A stretch of 12,240 nucleotides of DNA from Acidobacteriaceae bacterium (lineage in GTDB: Bacteria > Acidobacteriota > Terriglobia > Terriglobales > Acidobacteriaceae). The position numbers and the translations under genes are program-made. The DNA lies in assembly GCA_030040175.1 (NCBI GenBank), contig JASHUF010000263.1, positions 1-12,240 of the forward strand, read 5' to 3'. Every line of letters begins with the position of its first letter. The first letter of the stretch is position 1. Shown piece by piece: positions 1 to 6,961 of the stretch. Below the pieces are notes generated by a model, which did no database searches, was not told the DNA's origin, and saw only the letters and a program-made list of their open reading frames with translations.

Positions 1-456
1 AACTGCGAGGCCGTGGTGCGTCTCGCGCGCCTCTTCGTTCCGCCCATGGTCGAGCGCCGGTGCGGGTGGGTGCTCATCGTGGCTTCCACGGCGAGTTTTC
101 AGCCCGTTCCCTACATCTCTACCTACGCGGCCACCAAGGTCTTCGACCGCTTCTTCGCTCTCGGCCTCGCGGAAGAGGTGTCGCGCTTCGGCATAAAAGT
201 CACCGCGCTCTGCCCCGGGTCCACAGAGAGCGAATTCTTCGATGTGGCCGGCGCGCAGAGATTCAAGGGAGGCGGCGTCCAGCTGGCCGAAGACGTGGCG
301 CGCCGCGGCATCGATGCGCTGGCGCGCGGTAAGCGCACCCTCATTCCCAGGTTCGACCGGCGGCTCGCCGCATTCCTGGTGCGGTTCGTGCCGGTGGGGT
401 TGATCACGCGTGTAGTGGACAGAATGGCGCGGCCCAAGCCGAATCCTTCCCCGTAA
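1..456 (+). CDS. SDR-family NAD(P)-dependent oxidoreductase, C-terminal part (5' end outside window)
   Basis: Frame 1 is open from the first base to the TAA at 454-456, giving 151 visible residues; the N-terminal Rossmann nucleotide-binding half lies upstream of the window. Visible are the classical SDR active-site elements: an Asn at visible residue 1 in the right place for the tetrad Asn, a Ser in VASTAS (about residue 29), and the YxxxK motif YAATK (Tyr 42, Lys 46) 13 residues later, followed by the ALCPGSTESEF segment after the active site (PG motif). Family knowledge: such proteins reduce or oxidise carbonyl/alcohol groups using NAD(P)H in the cytoplasm. The substrate cannot be told from this part. 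The C-terminus is basic (RMARPKPNPSP). The next gene starts 66 bases downstream on the same strand. The family call is firm; the substrate is unknown. Confidence 0.9.
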   Translation, partial: NCEAVVRLARLFVPPMVERRCGWVLIVASTASFQPVPYISTYAATKVFDRFFALGLAEEVSRFGIKVTALCPGSTESEFFDVAGAQRFKGGGVQLAEDVARRGIDALARGKRTLIPRFDRRLAAFLVRFVPVGLITRVVDRMARPKPNPSP

Positions 457-522
457 GCGCTGCGCCCATTGCGAGCCCGGGCCCCAAGTGATGTAAAAAG
501 CCCTGCGAAAGGATTTCCTTCC

Positions 523-1323
523 ATGAGATCGGGTCTATATCGAATCGCGCACATACTTGCGTCTGCGAATGTCTTGTTCCTCGCTGCCTTCGTCGGCGCG
601 CAGCAGCCGGTGCAGCCAAAGCCGGAAGATACGGAGATCTGGCAGCCGGTGCCGAAGATCGTCGCCCCCGGCGCCACTGACGCCGATCCGCCTTCCGATG
701 CGATCGTTCTGTTCGACGGAAAAAACGAGGATGCATGGGTCTCGGCGCAGGACCACTCGCCCGCGCGTTGGTTCGTGCATGACGGCGTGCTCACCGTAAA
801 CAAGGCGCCCGGCGTGGGCAACATCGAAACCAGGCGCAGATTCAAGGACTATCAGCTTCACATCGAGTGGAAGATTCCCACCGACATCACCGGCAGCGGC
901 CAGGCGCGCGGCAACAGCGGCGTTTTTCTGGCCTCCACCGGCCCCGGTGACGCGGGTTACGAGCTGCAGGTGCTCGACTCGTATAACAACGCCACCTACG
1001 TCAATGGCCAGGCCGGCAGCATCTACAAGCAGAGTCCTCCGCTGGTCAATCCGGATCGCCCGCCGGGCGCGTGGCAGGCGTATGACGTGATCTGGACAGC
1101 TCCCCGTTTCAATGCCGATGGCTCACTCCAGGCGCCCGCCTACGCGACGGTTTTCTTTAACGGCGTGCTGGTGCAGAATCACTTCGAGCTCAAGGGCCAG
1201 ACGCTTTATATCGGCCAGCCTTTCTACCAAGCGTACTCGACCGCGCCCATCAAGCTGCAGGCCCACGGCGACAAGAGCCAACCCATCAGCTTCAGAAACA
1301 TCTGGGTGAGAGAACTGAATTAA
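523..1323 (+). CDS. Secreted DUF1080 / 3-keto-disaccharide hydrolase-like protein
   Basis: 266 residues. I chose the ATG at 523 because AAAGGA (508-513) sits nine bases upstream and the protein then begins with a clean signal peptide (hydrophobic core about residues 7-22, likely cleavage after FVGA at 26). An in-frame extension to 469 is possible but has no signal-like N-terminus. Residues about 59-265 match the DUF1080 concanavalin-like fold: IVLFDGKNEDAW at the start, then RWFVHDGVL, IEWKIP, GNSGVFL, YELQVLDSY, an AGSIYKQ segment, and the closing FRNIWVREL. Members act on 3-keto-glycosides or bind carbohydrate outside the cytoplasm. After the signal peptide there is a ~30-residue Pro-rich linker (QPVQPKPEDTE). 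It follows the SDR gene on the same strand by 66 bases; a link between an oxidoreductase and a 3-keto-sugar hydrolase is attractive but unproven. The family is fairly sure; the catalytic role is not. Confidence 0.88.
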   Translation: MRSGLYRIAHILASANVLFLAAFVGAQQPVQPKPEDTEIWQPVPKIVAPGATDADPPSDAIVLFDGKNEDAWVSAQDHSPARWFVHDGVLTVNKAPGVGNIETRRRFKDYQLHIEWKIPTDITGSGQARGNSGVFLASTGPGDAGYELQVLDSYNNATYVNGQAGSIYKQSPPLVNPDRPPGAWQAYDVIWTAPRFNADGSLQAPAYATVFFNGVLVQNHFELKGQTLYIGQPFYQAYSTAPIKLQAHGDKSQPISFRNIWVRELN

Positions 1324-1362
1324 CGCGGGCCGGCAGTTTTCGCCGGGCCGGTCCGGGCCGCT

Positions 1363-1515
1363 TCAGGCGTACGCGTTTACCGCGGCGCCGCTGCCGGCGT
1401 TGCCCGCGCCCAGGCTCTGCTCGAGCGGCTGCCACGCCTGCTGCGCCGCGCCCACGCGGCTGATGAGCGCACTGTACTGGGAAAACCCCGCCGTCGATAA
1501 GGCTGCAATTGCCAT
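1363..1515 (-). CDS. Possible small protein (50 aa), unknown function
   Basis: On the minus strand an ATG at 1515 opens a 50-codon frame ending in TGA at 1363-1365. Its third codon positions are strongly G/C, like the real genes around it, and the product reads as a coherent small polar/Ala-rich protein (MAIAALSTAGFSQYSALISR, then QQAWQPLEQSLGAGNAGSG). The segment W-x-P-L-E-Q-S-L-x-x-G-N resembles, from memory, a motif (Lxx-L-G-x-x-L-Q-S-G-N-L) in small acidobacterial proteins, but the present one stops short, at AVNAYA. I see no convincing ribosome binding site before 1515. An in-frame ATG at 1587 would add 24 residues of less plausible sequence. It is convergent with the DUF1080 gene (40 bases between stops) and divergent from the ankyrin gene. 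It could be a truncated gene or chance. Confidence 0.42.
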   Translation of the reverse strand: MAIAALSTAGFSQYSALISRVGAAQQAWQPLEQSLGAGNAGSGAAVNAYA

Positions 1516-1738
1516 GGAAGAAGACCGTGCGCGAGAAAAAGCTTTGATTCCAGGATTTCTTATCGGCCCTGAAGGCAATCTTCGCACTTTTTCCCAAAGC
1601 GGACATGCACCAAAGTAAGGTTTTGGCAGGCGTTACTTTGCGGTTATTGTGAAGACAGTATCCCAAGGTTTTGTTACCGTCGATTCGCAGGAAACGGTCA
1701 ACCCATTCGGAATCCAGCGGATTCTGCGAGAGGCATGC

Positions 1739-2443
1739 ATGCTATCGTCTCCGAGTTTCCCGCGCCCGGCGCGTCTTCCTCGGCCGCCGGCGCGCGTTCC
1801 GCGCGCACTCCTGTTTCTGGCGCTGAGCTTTTTTCCGGGCTATGCCTTGGCGCAAATCGCCACGCACCATGCGGCTCCTGAAGCCGCGAATCTCGACGTC
1901 CGCGATGCGCACGGACTTACGGCGCTGGTCGCGGCCGCATTGCAAGGTGACACCGCGCAGGTCAAATCGCTGCTCGCGCAGGGAGCGCAGGTGAATGCGA
2001 CTGCAGCCGACGGCCGCACCGCTCTCATCGCCGCCGCGCAAAGCGGCAAGATCGATACCGTTGCTGCGCTCATGGCCGCCGGCGCCCATCTCGACTGGTC
2101 TGCCCGTGGCGAAGGAACCGCGCTCAACGTAGCGGAAAACACCGGCCAGGTGCAGATCGCCGCGCTGCTTCTTGCCTCCGGCGCGCACTCCACCGGCAAA
2201 TCCGTCGGCGATACCGTCTGCGTCCGGCCCTGGGCAGGCGATGGATTCTGCGGCACGGTGCGATCGTTCACCCCGCGCTCGGTGGAGATCGAGATCACAA
2301 AGATTGTCGGCTGCGACGGCGGCTGCCAGGCGCGAGCCGAGTGCTCCGCGGCCAGGCCGGTGGGAGGCAGCAACGGTGCTCAACCCGGCGACCGCATCGC
2401 CGTCCCCAGCTGGTGCCTGACGCAGACGGGGGTGAAGCCATGA
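1739..2443 (+). CDS. Secreted ankyrin-repeat protein with six-cysteine C-terminal domain
   Basis: 234 residues. The start at 1739 has GAGAGG (1728-1733) five bases upstream and gives a signal peptide: Pro/Arg-rich n-region, hydrophobic core about 22-36, likely cleavage after ALA at 38. Three ankyrin repeats follow, at about 56-88 (HGLTALVAAALQG), 89-121 (DGRTALIAAAQSG) and 124-151 (GEGTALNVAENTG). Residues 156-234 form a separate domain with Cys at 161, 171, 192, 196, 202 and 226; two similar GDxVxV / GDRIAV strands suggest an SH3-like beta barrel, and the Cys count fits periplasmic disulfides. Ankyrin repeats are protein-binding modules; the partner is unknown. Its TGA overlaps the next gene's ATG (ATGA at 2440-2443), so the two are probably translationally coupled. 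The repeat call and secretion are firm; the role is open. Confidence 0.88.
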   Translation: MLSSPSFPRPARLPRPPARVPRALLFLALSFFPGYALAQIATHHAAPEAANLDVRDAHGLTALVAAALQGDTAQVKSLLAQGAQVNATAADGRTALIAAAQSGKIDTVAALMAAGAHLDWSARGEGTALNVAENTGQVQIAALLLASGAHSTGKSVGDTVCVRPWAGDGFCGTVRSFTPRSVEIEITKIVGCDGGCQARAECSAARPVGGSNGAQPGDRIAVPSWCLTQTGVKP

Positions 2444-5361
2444 AGCTTGCGCACACGCTCTCCTCCCGCGGCTTGTGCCTCGTTGCTGCACTCGTGCTGT
2501 GCTTGCTGACCACGGCCGCCGGCTCTTCGAAAGCCGCCGCTCAGAGCCAGTCGGGATTCCAGTACAACGGCATCGATTTCACTGACTACACCCAGGACGG
2601 CTACCTCTCGAGCTCGGAGGCCGCGCAAACCATCCGCGCAACCAGCGCCAACTACACCGCGGTAATGGCCACCTGGTACGTGCAGACCTTCGATTCGAAT
2701 TCGATTGCGCCGGAGACCACTTCTTCTCCCGGCTACGACGCGAGCACCGATCCGCTCTCACCCGCGGACGGCGCGGTGGTTGCGGCCATCCAGGCCTTGC
2801 AGGCCCAGGGCATCACGGTTACGCTCAAGCCCCACGTGGATTCGATTGACGGAACCTGGCGCGGCGACTTCACCTGGCCTTCCACTGATACCACCACCGC
2901 CGAGCAGCAGGCCTGGCTCACGGCCTGGTTCACCAGCTACGAGTCGTTTATCCTGCACTTCGCGCAGATCGCATCGCAGAACGGCGTGGGCACTCTGGTT
3001 ATCGGCACGGAGTTCACCAAGCTCACGGGCAACACCTGCGCCGGCAGTTGCGAATCGTACTGGCTCGACTACGTCATCAATCCGCTGCGGCAGCAGTATC
3101 CCAATCTCACTCTGGCTTATGGCGCCAACGCCACCGGCGCCGGCGATGAATTCACAACGGTCTCGTTTTGGAACGACGTGGACATCATCGGCGTCGACGG
3201 CTACTTTCCCATCGACAACGCCGCCGATTGCAATACGGACACACCTCCCGATCCCACGCTGGCCGAGCTCGAAAGCGGCTGGACGGACAATCCGTGCGCG
3301 GGCGGCTTCAACGCCGTGGCCGCGCTCGAGAATCTTTCGAGCTCGTATCCCGGCAAGCCGCTCATCTTTACCGAGATCGGCTATCCCAGCGCGACCGGCT
3401 CCAACGCCGCGCCCTACAACTACACGCCCACCGGCGCTTACGACGATTCCGAGCAGGCCAACTGCTATGAGGCCTTCTTCGACATCTTCAGCCAGCAGAC
3501 CTCGTGGATGAAGGGGGTCTTCTGGTGGGCGTGGATGGTTTCCCCGCCGGCAGCGAATGACACCGGCTACTCGCCGCAAAACAAGACCGCCGGTGACACC
3601 ACGCTCCCCGAATGGTTCGGCTCGCAAACCGAGGGCTTCACGCTCGCGCCCGCCAACTCCGCGCTTACCCTGAGCCAAAGCTCGAGCACGTCCACGGTCA
3701 TCTCCGTCACGCCGCTGGACGGGTTCGACGGGACCGTCACTCTGGCCGTCTCCGGCTTGCCCACGGGCGTCACCGCATCCTTTACTACCGGCAGCGCGGC
3801 CAACACGCAGATCCTCACGCTCAAAGCCGCGAGCACGGCCGCCGCGGGCAGTCCGGTCACGGTCACCATCACCGGAACCTCCGGCAGTCTCACCGCAACC
3901 ACATCGATCGCGCTCACCGTCCAGGCTCTGCCGCCCGGCTTCACGCTCTCGGCTTCGCCGGGCAGCGTATCCGTGGGCCAGGGCTCCTCCGCAGTAAGCA
4001 CCGTCACGATCACCGATGCCGGCGGATTCTCGGGCGCGGTTACGCTGGCCGCTTCGAATCTGCCCAGCGGCGTCACGGCGACTTTCGGGACCGGCGGCGC
4101 CGCCGGCACGCAGGTGATTACGCTCAACGTGAGCAGCACCACGCCCACCGGAACGACCGCAGTGACCATTACCGGAACCGGCACCTCCGGCGCACAGACG
4201 CTCACCGCGACCGCCACCATCGAACTTACGGTGGGTCCGCCCAATTTCACCGTTGTGGCCGGGCTGTCCACGCTCTCGATTCCGCAGGGCGACAGCAACA
4301 TGGAGAGCGTCACGGTGACGGACGCCAACGGCTTTAGCGGAAATGTGACTCTTGCTGCATCCGCATTGCCCTCGGGCGTCACCGCTTCCTTCAGCCCCAA
4401 TCCCACAAGCGGCTCGAGCGAGCTCACGCTTACGGCATCCGGCTCCGCCGGCCTGGTTGGGCCGGTGACCATCACCATCACCGGCACCAGCGGCAGTCTC
4501 GCCGCTTCCACAACCGTTCAGATCACGGTCGTGGCCGCGCCCAGTTTCACGATCAACGCTGAGAACCCGACTCTCTCTGTCGCTCAAGGCGCGAGCTCTA
4601 CTGACGCGATCGACGTCACCGACCTCGGCGATTTCAACGGCAGCGTTCAATTCGCCGTCACCGGCCTGCCCAGCGGCGTCACCGCCAGCTTCACTCCCAA
4701 TCCCACCACCGGCGCCTCCACAACGCTTACCGTCACCGCATCGGGCAGCGCTGAGATTCAGGGGCCGGTCAACCTCACCCTGACCGGCACATCCGGCAGC
4801 AGCGCTCAGGAGGCGACCATCGCGCTTTCCGTCACCGGCGCCCCCGGCTTCACCTATAGCGGGAACCCCGACTCATCGATCACCATTGAGCCCGGCGCGA
4901 CCTCCGGGAACACGGCCACCATTGCCGTGATCGGCACAAACGGGTTCAGCGGCACCGTGAATCTGACCTGCGCCATTACGCCGGCAGCGGCCATTGCGCC
5001 CTCATGCACGCTCTTGCCCGTGTCGGTGACCATCAGCGGGAACACTGCTGCTGCTTCCTTGCTGACCGTGAACACCGCTGCGCCGGGGAGCGCTCTGAAT
5101 CACCCCGAGAACTTCATCTGGCCCCCCGCCGGTGGCACCGCGTTGGCCATGGTTCTGTTCCTCTTGCTGCCGCGGCGCCGCAGGAACTGGCTTGCCCTGG
5201 GGTTGGTCCTGGCGCTGGCCCTCTCCCTGAGCGCGATCGGCTGCGGCGGCGGCCATGGAGGGGGTCCCGGAACCACGCCCGGCTCTTACACGGTAACGGT
5301 CACCGGCGCCTCCGGCTCGACGACCGCCACCGTGGGCACAGTCGCGCTGACCATTCAATAG
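2440..5361 (+). CDS. Secreted GH113-like glycosidase with Ig-like repeats and C-terminal membrane hairpin
   Basis: 973 residues, starting at the ATG overlapping the ankyrin gene's stop, with a GGGGGTGA Shine-Dalgarno region at about 2427-2434. Signal peptide 1-34 (cleavage after KAAA). Residues about 38-390 form a TIM-barrel glycosidase like family GH113 (beta-mannanases): the strand-4 motif IGTEFTKL carries the likely acid/base Glu191 and LIFTEIGYPS the likely nucleophile Glu312; KGVFWWAW is the usual last-strand aromatic segment. From 399 on come Ig-like repeats starting at about 399, 500, 602, 702 and 803, each ending in a (T)VTITGTSGS-type strand pair. Residues 898-911 and 917-934 are hydrophobic, joined by RRRR (912-915), followed by Cys935 and a Gly-rich stretch, then a last 30-residue strand segment. 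Family knowledge suggests hydrolysis of beta-mannan or a related polysaccharide at the cell surface; the exact substrate is inference. Confidence 0.87.
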   Translation: MKLAHTLSSRGLCLVAALVLCLLTTAAGSSKAAAQSQSGFQYNGIDFTDYTQDGYLSSSEAAQTIRATSANYTAVMATWYVQTFDSNSIAPETTSSPGYDASTDPLSPADGAVVAAIQALQAQGITVTLKPHVDSIDGTWRGDFTWPSTDTTTAEQQAWLTAWFTSYESFILHFAQIASQNGVGTLVIGTEFTKLTGNTCAGSCESYWLDYVINPLRQQYPNLTLAYGANATGAGDEFTTVSFWNDVDIIGVDGYFPIDNAADCNTDTPPDPTLAELESGWTDNPCAGGFNAVAALENLSSSYPGKPLIFTEIGYPSATGSNAAPYNYTPTGAYDDSEQANCYEAFFDIFSQQTSWMKGVFWWAWMVSPPAANDTGYSPQNKTAGDTTLPEWFGSQTEGFTLAPANSALTLSQSSSTSTVISVTPLDGFDGTVTLAVSGLPTGVTASFTTGSAANTQILTLKAASTAAAGSPVTVTITGTSGSLTATTSIALTVQALPPGFTLSASPGSVSVGQGSSAVSTVTITDAGGFSGAVTLAASNLPSGVTATFGTGGAAGTQVITLNVSSTTPTGTTAVTITGTGTSGAQTLTATATIELTVGPPNFTVVAGLSTLSIPQGDSNMESVTVTDANGFSGNVTLAASALPSGVTASFSPNPTSGSSELTLTASGSAGLVGPVTITITGTSGSLAASTTVQITVVAAPSFTINAENPTLSVAQGASSTDAIDVTDLGDFNGSVQFAVTGLPSGVTASFTPNPTTGASTTLTVTASGSAEIQGPVNLTLTGTSGSSAQEATIALSVTGAPGFTYSGNPDSSITIEPGATSGNTATIAVIGTNGFSGTVNLTCAITPAAAIAPSCTLLPVSVTISGNTAAASLLTVNTAAPGSALNHPENFIWPPAGGTALAMVLFLLLPRRRRNWLALGLVLALALSLSAIGCGGGHGGGPGTTPGSYTVTVTGASGSTTATVGTVALTIQ
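3634..5361 (+). repeat. Tandem ~300-bp units encoding Ig-like repeats in the GH113-like protein
   Basis: Within the glycosidase gene four full units begin at 3634, 3937, 4243 and 4543, with a fifth, altered unit from 4846. The spacings are 303, 306, 300 and 303 bases, so the period is about 101 codons. Each unit opens with (G/N/S)FT, has a GFxGxVTLAxSxLPxGVTAxF core, and closes with VTITGTSGS and LTV. DNA-level similarity is patchy (for example around LPSGVTA in units two and four), which points to old duplications rather than recent copying. The fifth unit lacks its closing strands at the expected place; they reappear after the membrane segment. Confidence 0.85.
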
Positions 5362-5690
5362 CCGGGATGCGGCGCCAACCCTCGCCGGGCCCGCCGGCGC
5401 CGTAACTCAACTACCGCATAAGCGAACAGAAAGAGAATATATCCGTCATCAGCACGTAAACCGGGGTCCAAGAGGAGAATTTTTCGCCCTCCCGGCTGCT
5501 GTGGAAAAGTTTTCCTTTCCTTTGGTCCCACGGTGCAACCTTTTCCCTCAATTCGCATCTGACAAGTTAACAAGCAGAGGCTTCCCCAAGATGTCCCACC
5601 GAAGAAAGGTTTCAATTCCTTTTTGAGGGTCCATTCGGACCTCTTCCCAAACACCCCCCCTGGATTCCCTCCCTTTACTGCCTCTCGAAC

Positions 5691-5712
5691 GGGCCTACCG
5701 GAAGGTAGGCCC
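5691..5712. other. Perfect 9-bp inverted repeat with GGAA loop
   Basis: GGGCCTACC (5691-5699) and GGTAGGCCC (5704-5712) pair without mismatch around the loop GGAA, a GNRA-type tetraloop on the plus strand. No T-run follows on either strand (the plus strand continues AACTTACATAATGG), so it is not a standard intrinsic terminator. It may be a folded RNA element, a protein-binding site, or a terminator of a U-tract-less type. Confidence 0.6.
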
Positions 5713-5772
5713 AACTTACATAATGGCAATTTCACCCCGGCAGGAATCCGTGGACGCGAATTTCCGGGATGC

Positions 5773-5801
5773 TTTCGGCAATCGTTTCATCCCGCTACAA
5801 T
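5773..5801 (+). promoter_or_regulatory. Candidate promoter for the pgeF-like gene
   Basis: TACAAT at 5796-5801 matches the sigma70 -10 consensus at five of six bases. The -35 region (TTTCGG at 5773-5778, 17-base spacer) is poor. Transcription from about 5808 would give a leader of only ~16 bases before the ATG at 5824, which agrees with the lack of a clear ribosome binding site there. Confidence 0.35.
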
Positions 5802-5823
5802 CGACTTTTGTCGAAGCTTGCCC

Positions 5824-6885
5824 ATGCCCCTTTCTCGTCGCTCCGCTCCATCTTCGGCAGACGGCCTCGCCGATCCGCTCTTCGAACATGCGGGGCTTGT
5901 GCGCAGCCGCCGGGGAAAGACCGCGCACCCTCTGCGCCCCGGCGGGATTGAGCCTGCGGCGCGCGCCGAGCTTGTCCGCCCCGCGCCCGTCCCGCTCGTC
6001 GCCGCGAACGGGGTCGGCTGGCTGCCCGTTGCAGGCTGGAACCTTCCCTGGCTCTCAAGCGGATTCAGCACCCGACTGGGCGGCCTGAGCCATGCTTACG
6101 CGGCCGGCGGCGGGTGCGGAGAACTCAACCTCGGCTTCACGGCCGAGGACGCGAGCGAAACCGTCGCCCGCAATCGCCGTCTTCTGGCCGAAGCCGTCAC
6201 CGGCGATTCCGCCGTTCCGCTCATCCCGGCGCGGCAGTTCCACTCGAATCTTGTTGTGGTTGCGGGCGCCGAGGACGCCGCGCGGGAGCGGCCGCGCAAG
6301 GCGGACGGCCTGCTCTGCGCAGAACCGGGCCTGCTTCTCGGCGTGCAAACCGGCGACTGCATCCCGGTGCTGGTGGCCGATCGCAGGCGCCGCGTCGTCG
6401 GCGCTTTCCATGCGGGCTGGCGCGGTACGGTGAAACGCATCGTGGAGACCGGCCTCGGCCGCATGCGGCTCGAATTCGGTTCCCGGCCCGCCGACCTCAT
6501 CGCTGCCATCGGACCCGGCATCGGTCCCTGCTGCTATGCCGTGGGCGAGGAGGTCTTATCGGAGTTTGAATCGCAGTTTTCGTATGCGCGCGAGCTTTTC
6601 CGTGAGGTCTGCGATTCCGACCCGGTGCGGCAGCGCTATCCGCTGCTGTTCATGAATCAGCGCGCCCCCGGCCACGCGCGCCTCGACGCGGCGCTTCACG
6701 TGGATTTGATTGAAGCGAACCGGCGCCAGCTGCTTGACACCGGAGTTCGGGCGCGATCGATTCAGATCGCCGGCGGCTGCACCCAGTGCAACCCGCATCT
6801 ATTCTTCTCTTATCGTGGTTCCCGCGGCCGCACCGGACGCATGATGGCGGTAATTGGGATTCGCAAAGGTGCTGCTCGGAGTTGA
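5824..6885 (+). CDS. pgeF: PgeF/YfiH family protein (multicopper polyphenol oxidase, laccase-like fold)
   Basis: 353 residues from the ATG at 5824; upstream in-frame starts exist but run through sequence without protein character. No strong ribosome binding site is seen; a -10-like box lies 23 bases upstream. Motifs of the family are clear: GFSTRLGG (80-87), QFHSN with metal-ligand His140, GDC with Cys179, AFHAGWRGT with His196, then AIGPGIGPCCY, GGCTQCN and FFSYRGSRGRTGRMM near the end. The spacing of the three ligands (39 and 17) is close to E. coli YfiH (36 and 17). In E. coli this cytoplasmic enzyme removes wrongly incorporated L-Ser from peptidoglycan precursors; relatives act on purine nucleosides or phenols. 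The protein has about 55-60 extra Arg/Pro/Ala-rich residues before the domain. It is convergent with the HU gene. Confidence 0.9.
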   Translation: MPLSRRSAPSSADGLADPLFEHAGLVRSRRGKTAHPLRPGGIEPAARAELVRPAPVPLVAANGVGWLPVAGWNLPWLSSGFSTRLGGLSHAYAAGGGCGELNLGFTAEDASETVARNRRLLAEAVTGDSAVPLIPARQFHSNLVVVAGAEDAARERPRKADGLLCAEPGLLLGVQTGDCIPVLVADRRRRVVGAFHAGWRGTVKRIVETGLGRMRLEFGSRPADLIAAIGPGIGPCCYAVGEEVLSEFESQFSYARELFREVCDSDPVRQRYPLLFMNQRAPGHARLDAALHVDLIEANRRQLLDTGVRARSIQIAGGCTQCNPHLFFSYRGSRGRTGRMMAVIGIRKGAARS

Positions 6886-6923
6886 GAGCCGCGTGCCTCG
6901 GCCGGGATGCGGAGCACAGGATT

Positions 6924-6940
6924 GGCGCACGATTTGCGCC
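6924..6940. other. Weak hairpin between convergent genes
   Basis: GGCGCA (6924-6929) and TGCGCC (6935-6940) form a 6-bp stem with a 5-base loop, in the 76 bases between the stop codons of the PgeF-like and HU genes. It may help end transcription from both sides, but there is no T-run. Confidence 0.3.
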
Positions 6941-6961
6941 CAGGCACGCACTGGGAGGATT

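Larger units (their letters stand above)
5362..5823. other. Gene-free stretch between glycosidase and pgeF-like gene
   Basis: No frame here has the composition of a real gene; the 126-codon minus-strand frame (5355-5735) has ordinary low-information sequence. It holds a GC-rich 7-bp inverted repeat just after the glycosidase stop (5370-5376 with 5396-5402) with no T-run, a DNA palindrome GGAAAA-G-TTTTCC at 5503-5515, a pyrimidine-rich stretch around 5641-5686, the perfect hairpin at 5691-5712, and a -10-like TACAAT at 5796-5801. The centre is more A/T-rich than the flanking genes, so it is probably regulatory or contains an unrecognised RNA. Confidence 0.6.

Noticed and set aside
123..845. 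240-codon minus-strand frame crossing the SDR and DUF1080 genes
   Set aside because: It lies opposite two well-supported genes and has no recognisable motif or ribosome binding site.
1329..1346. Short CCGGC/GCCGG inverted repeat after the DUF1080 stop as a terminator
   Set aside because: Only a five-base stem in very GC-rich sequence and no T-run.
3567..4511. 314-codon minus-strand frame that looks repetitive (VTVT-like)
   Set aside because: The repetition mirrors the Ig-like repeats on the plus strand and gives no independent motif.
2758..4650. 630-codon open frame on the minus strand opposite the glycosidase
   Set aside because: It is the complement of a GC-rich repeat gene, where stop codons are rare in some antisense frames. 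Its composition (Arg/Gly/Ala) has no domain pattern and the plus-strand gene is clearly real.
5355..5735. 126-codon minus-strand frame in the gap before the pgeF-like gene
   Set aside because: No start signal and no family-like segments; the region has intergenic features instead.
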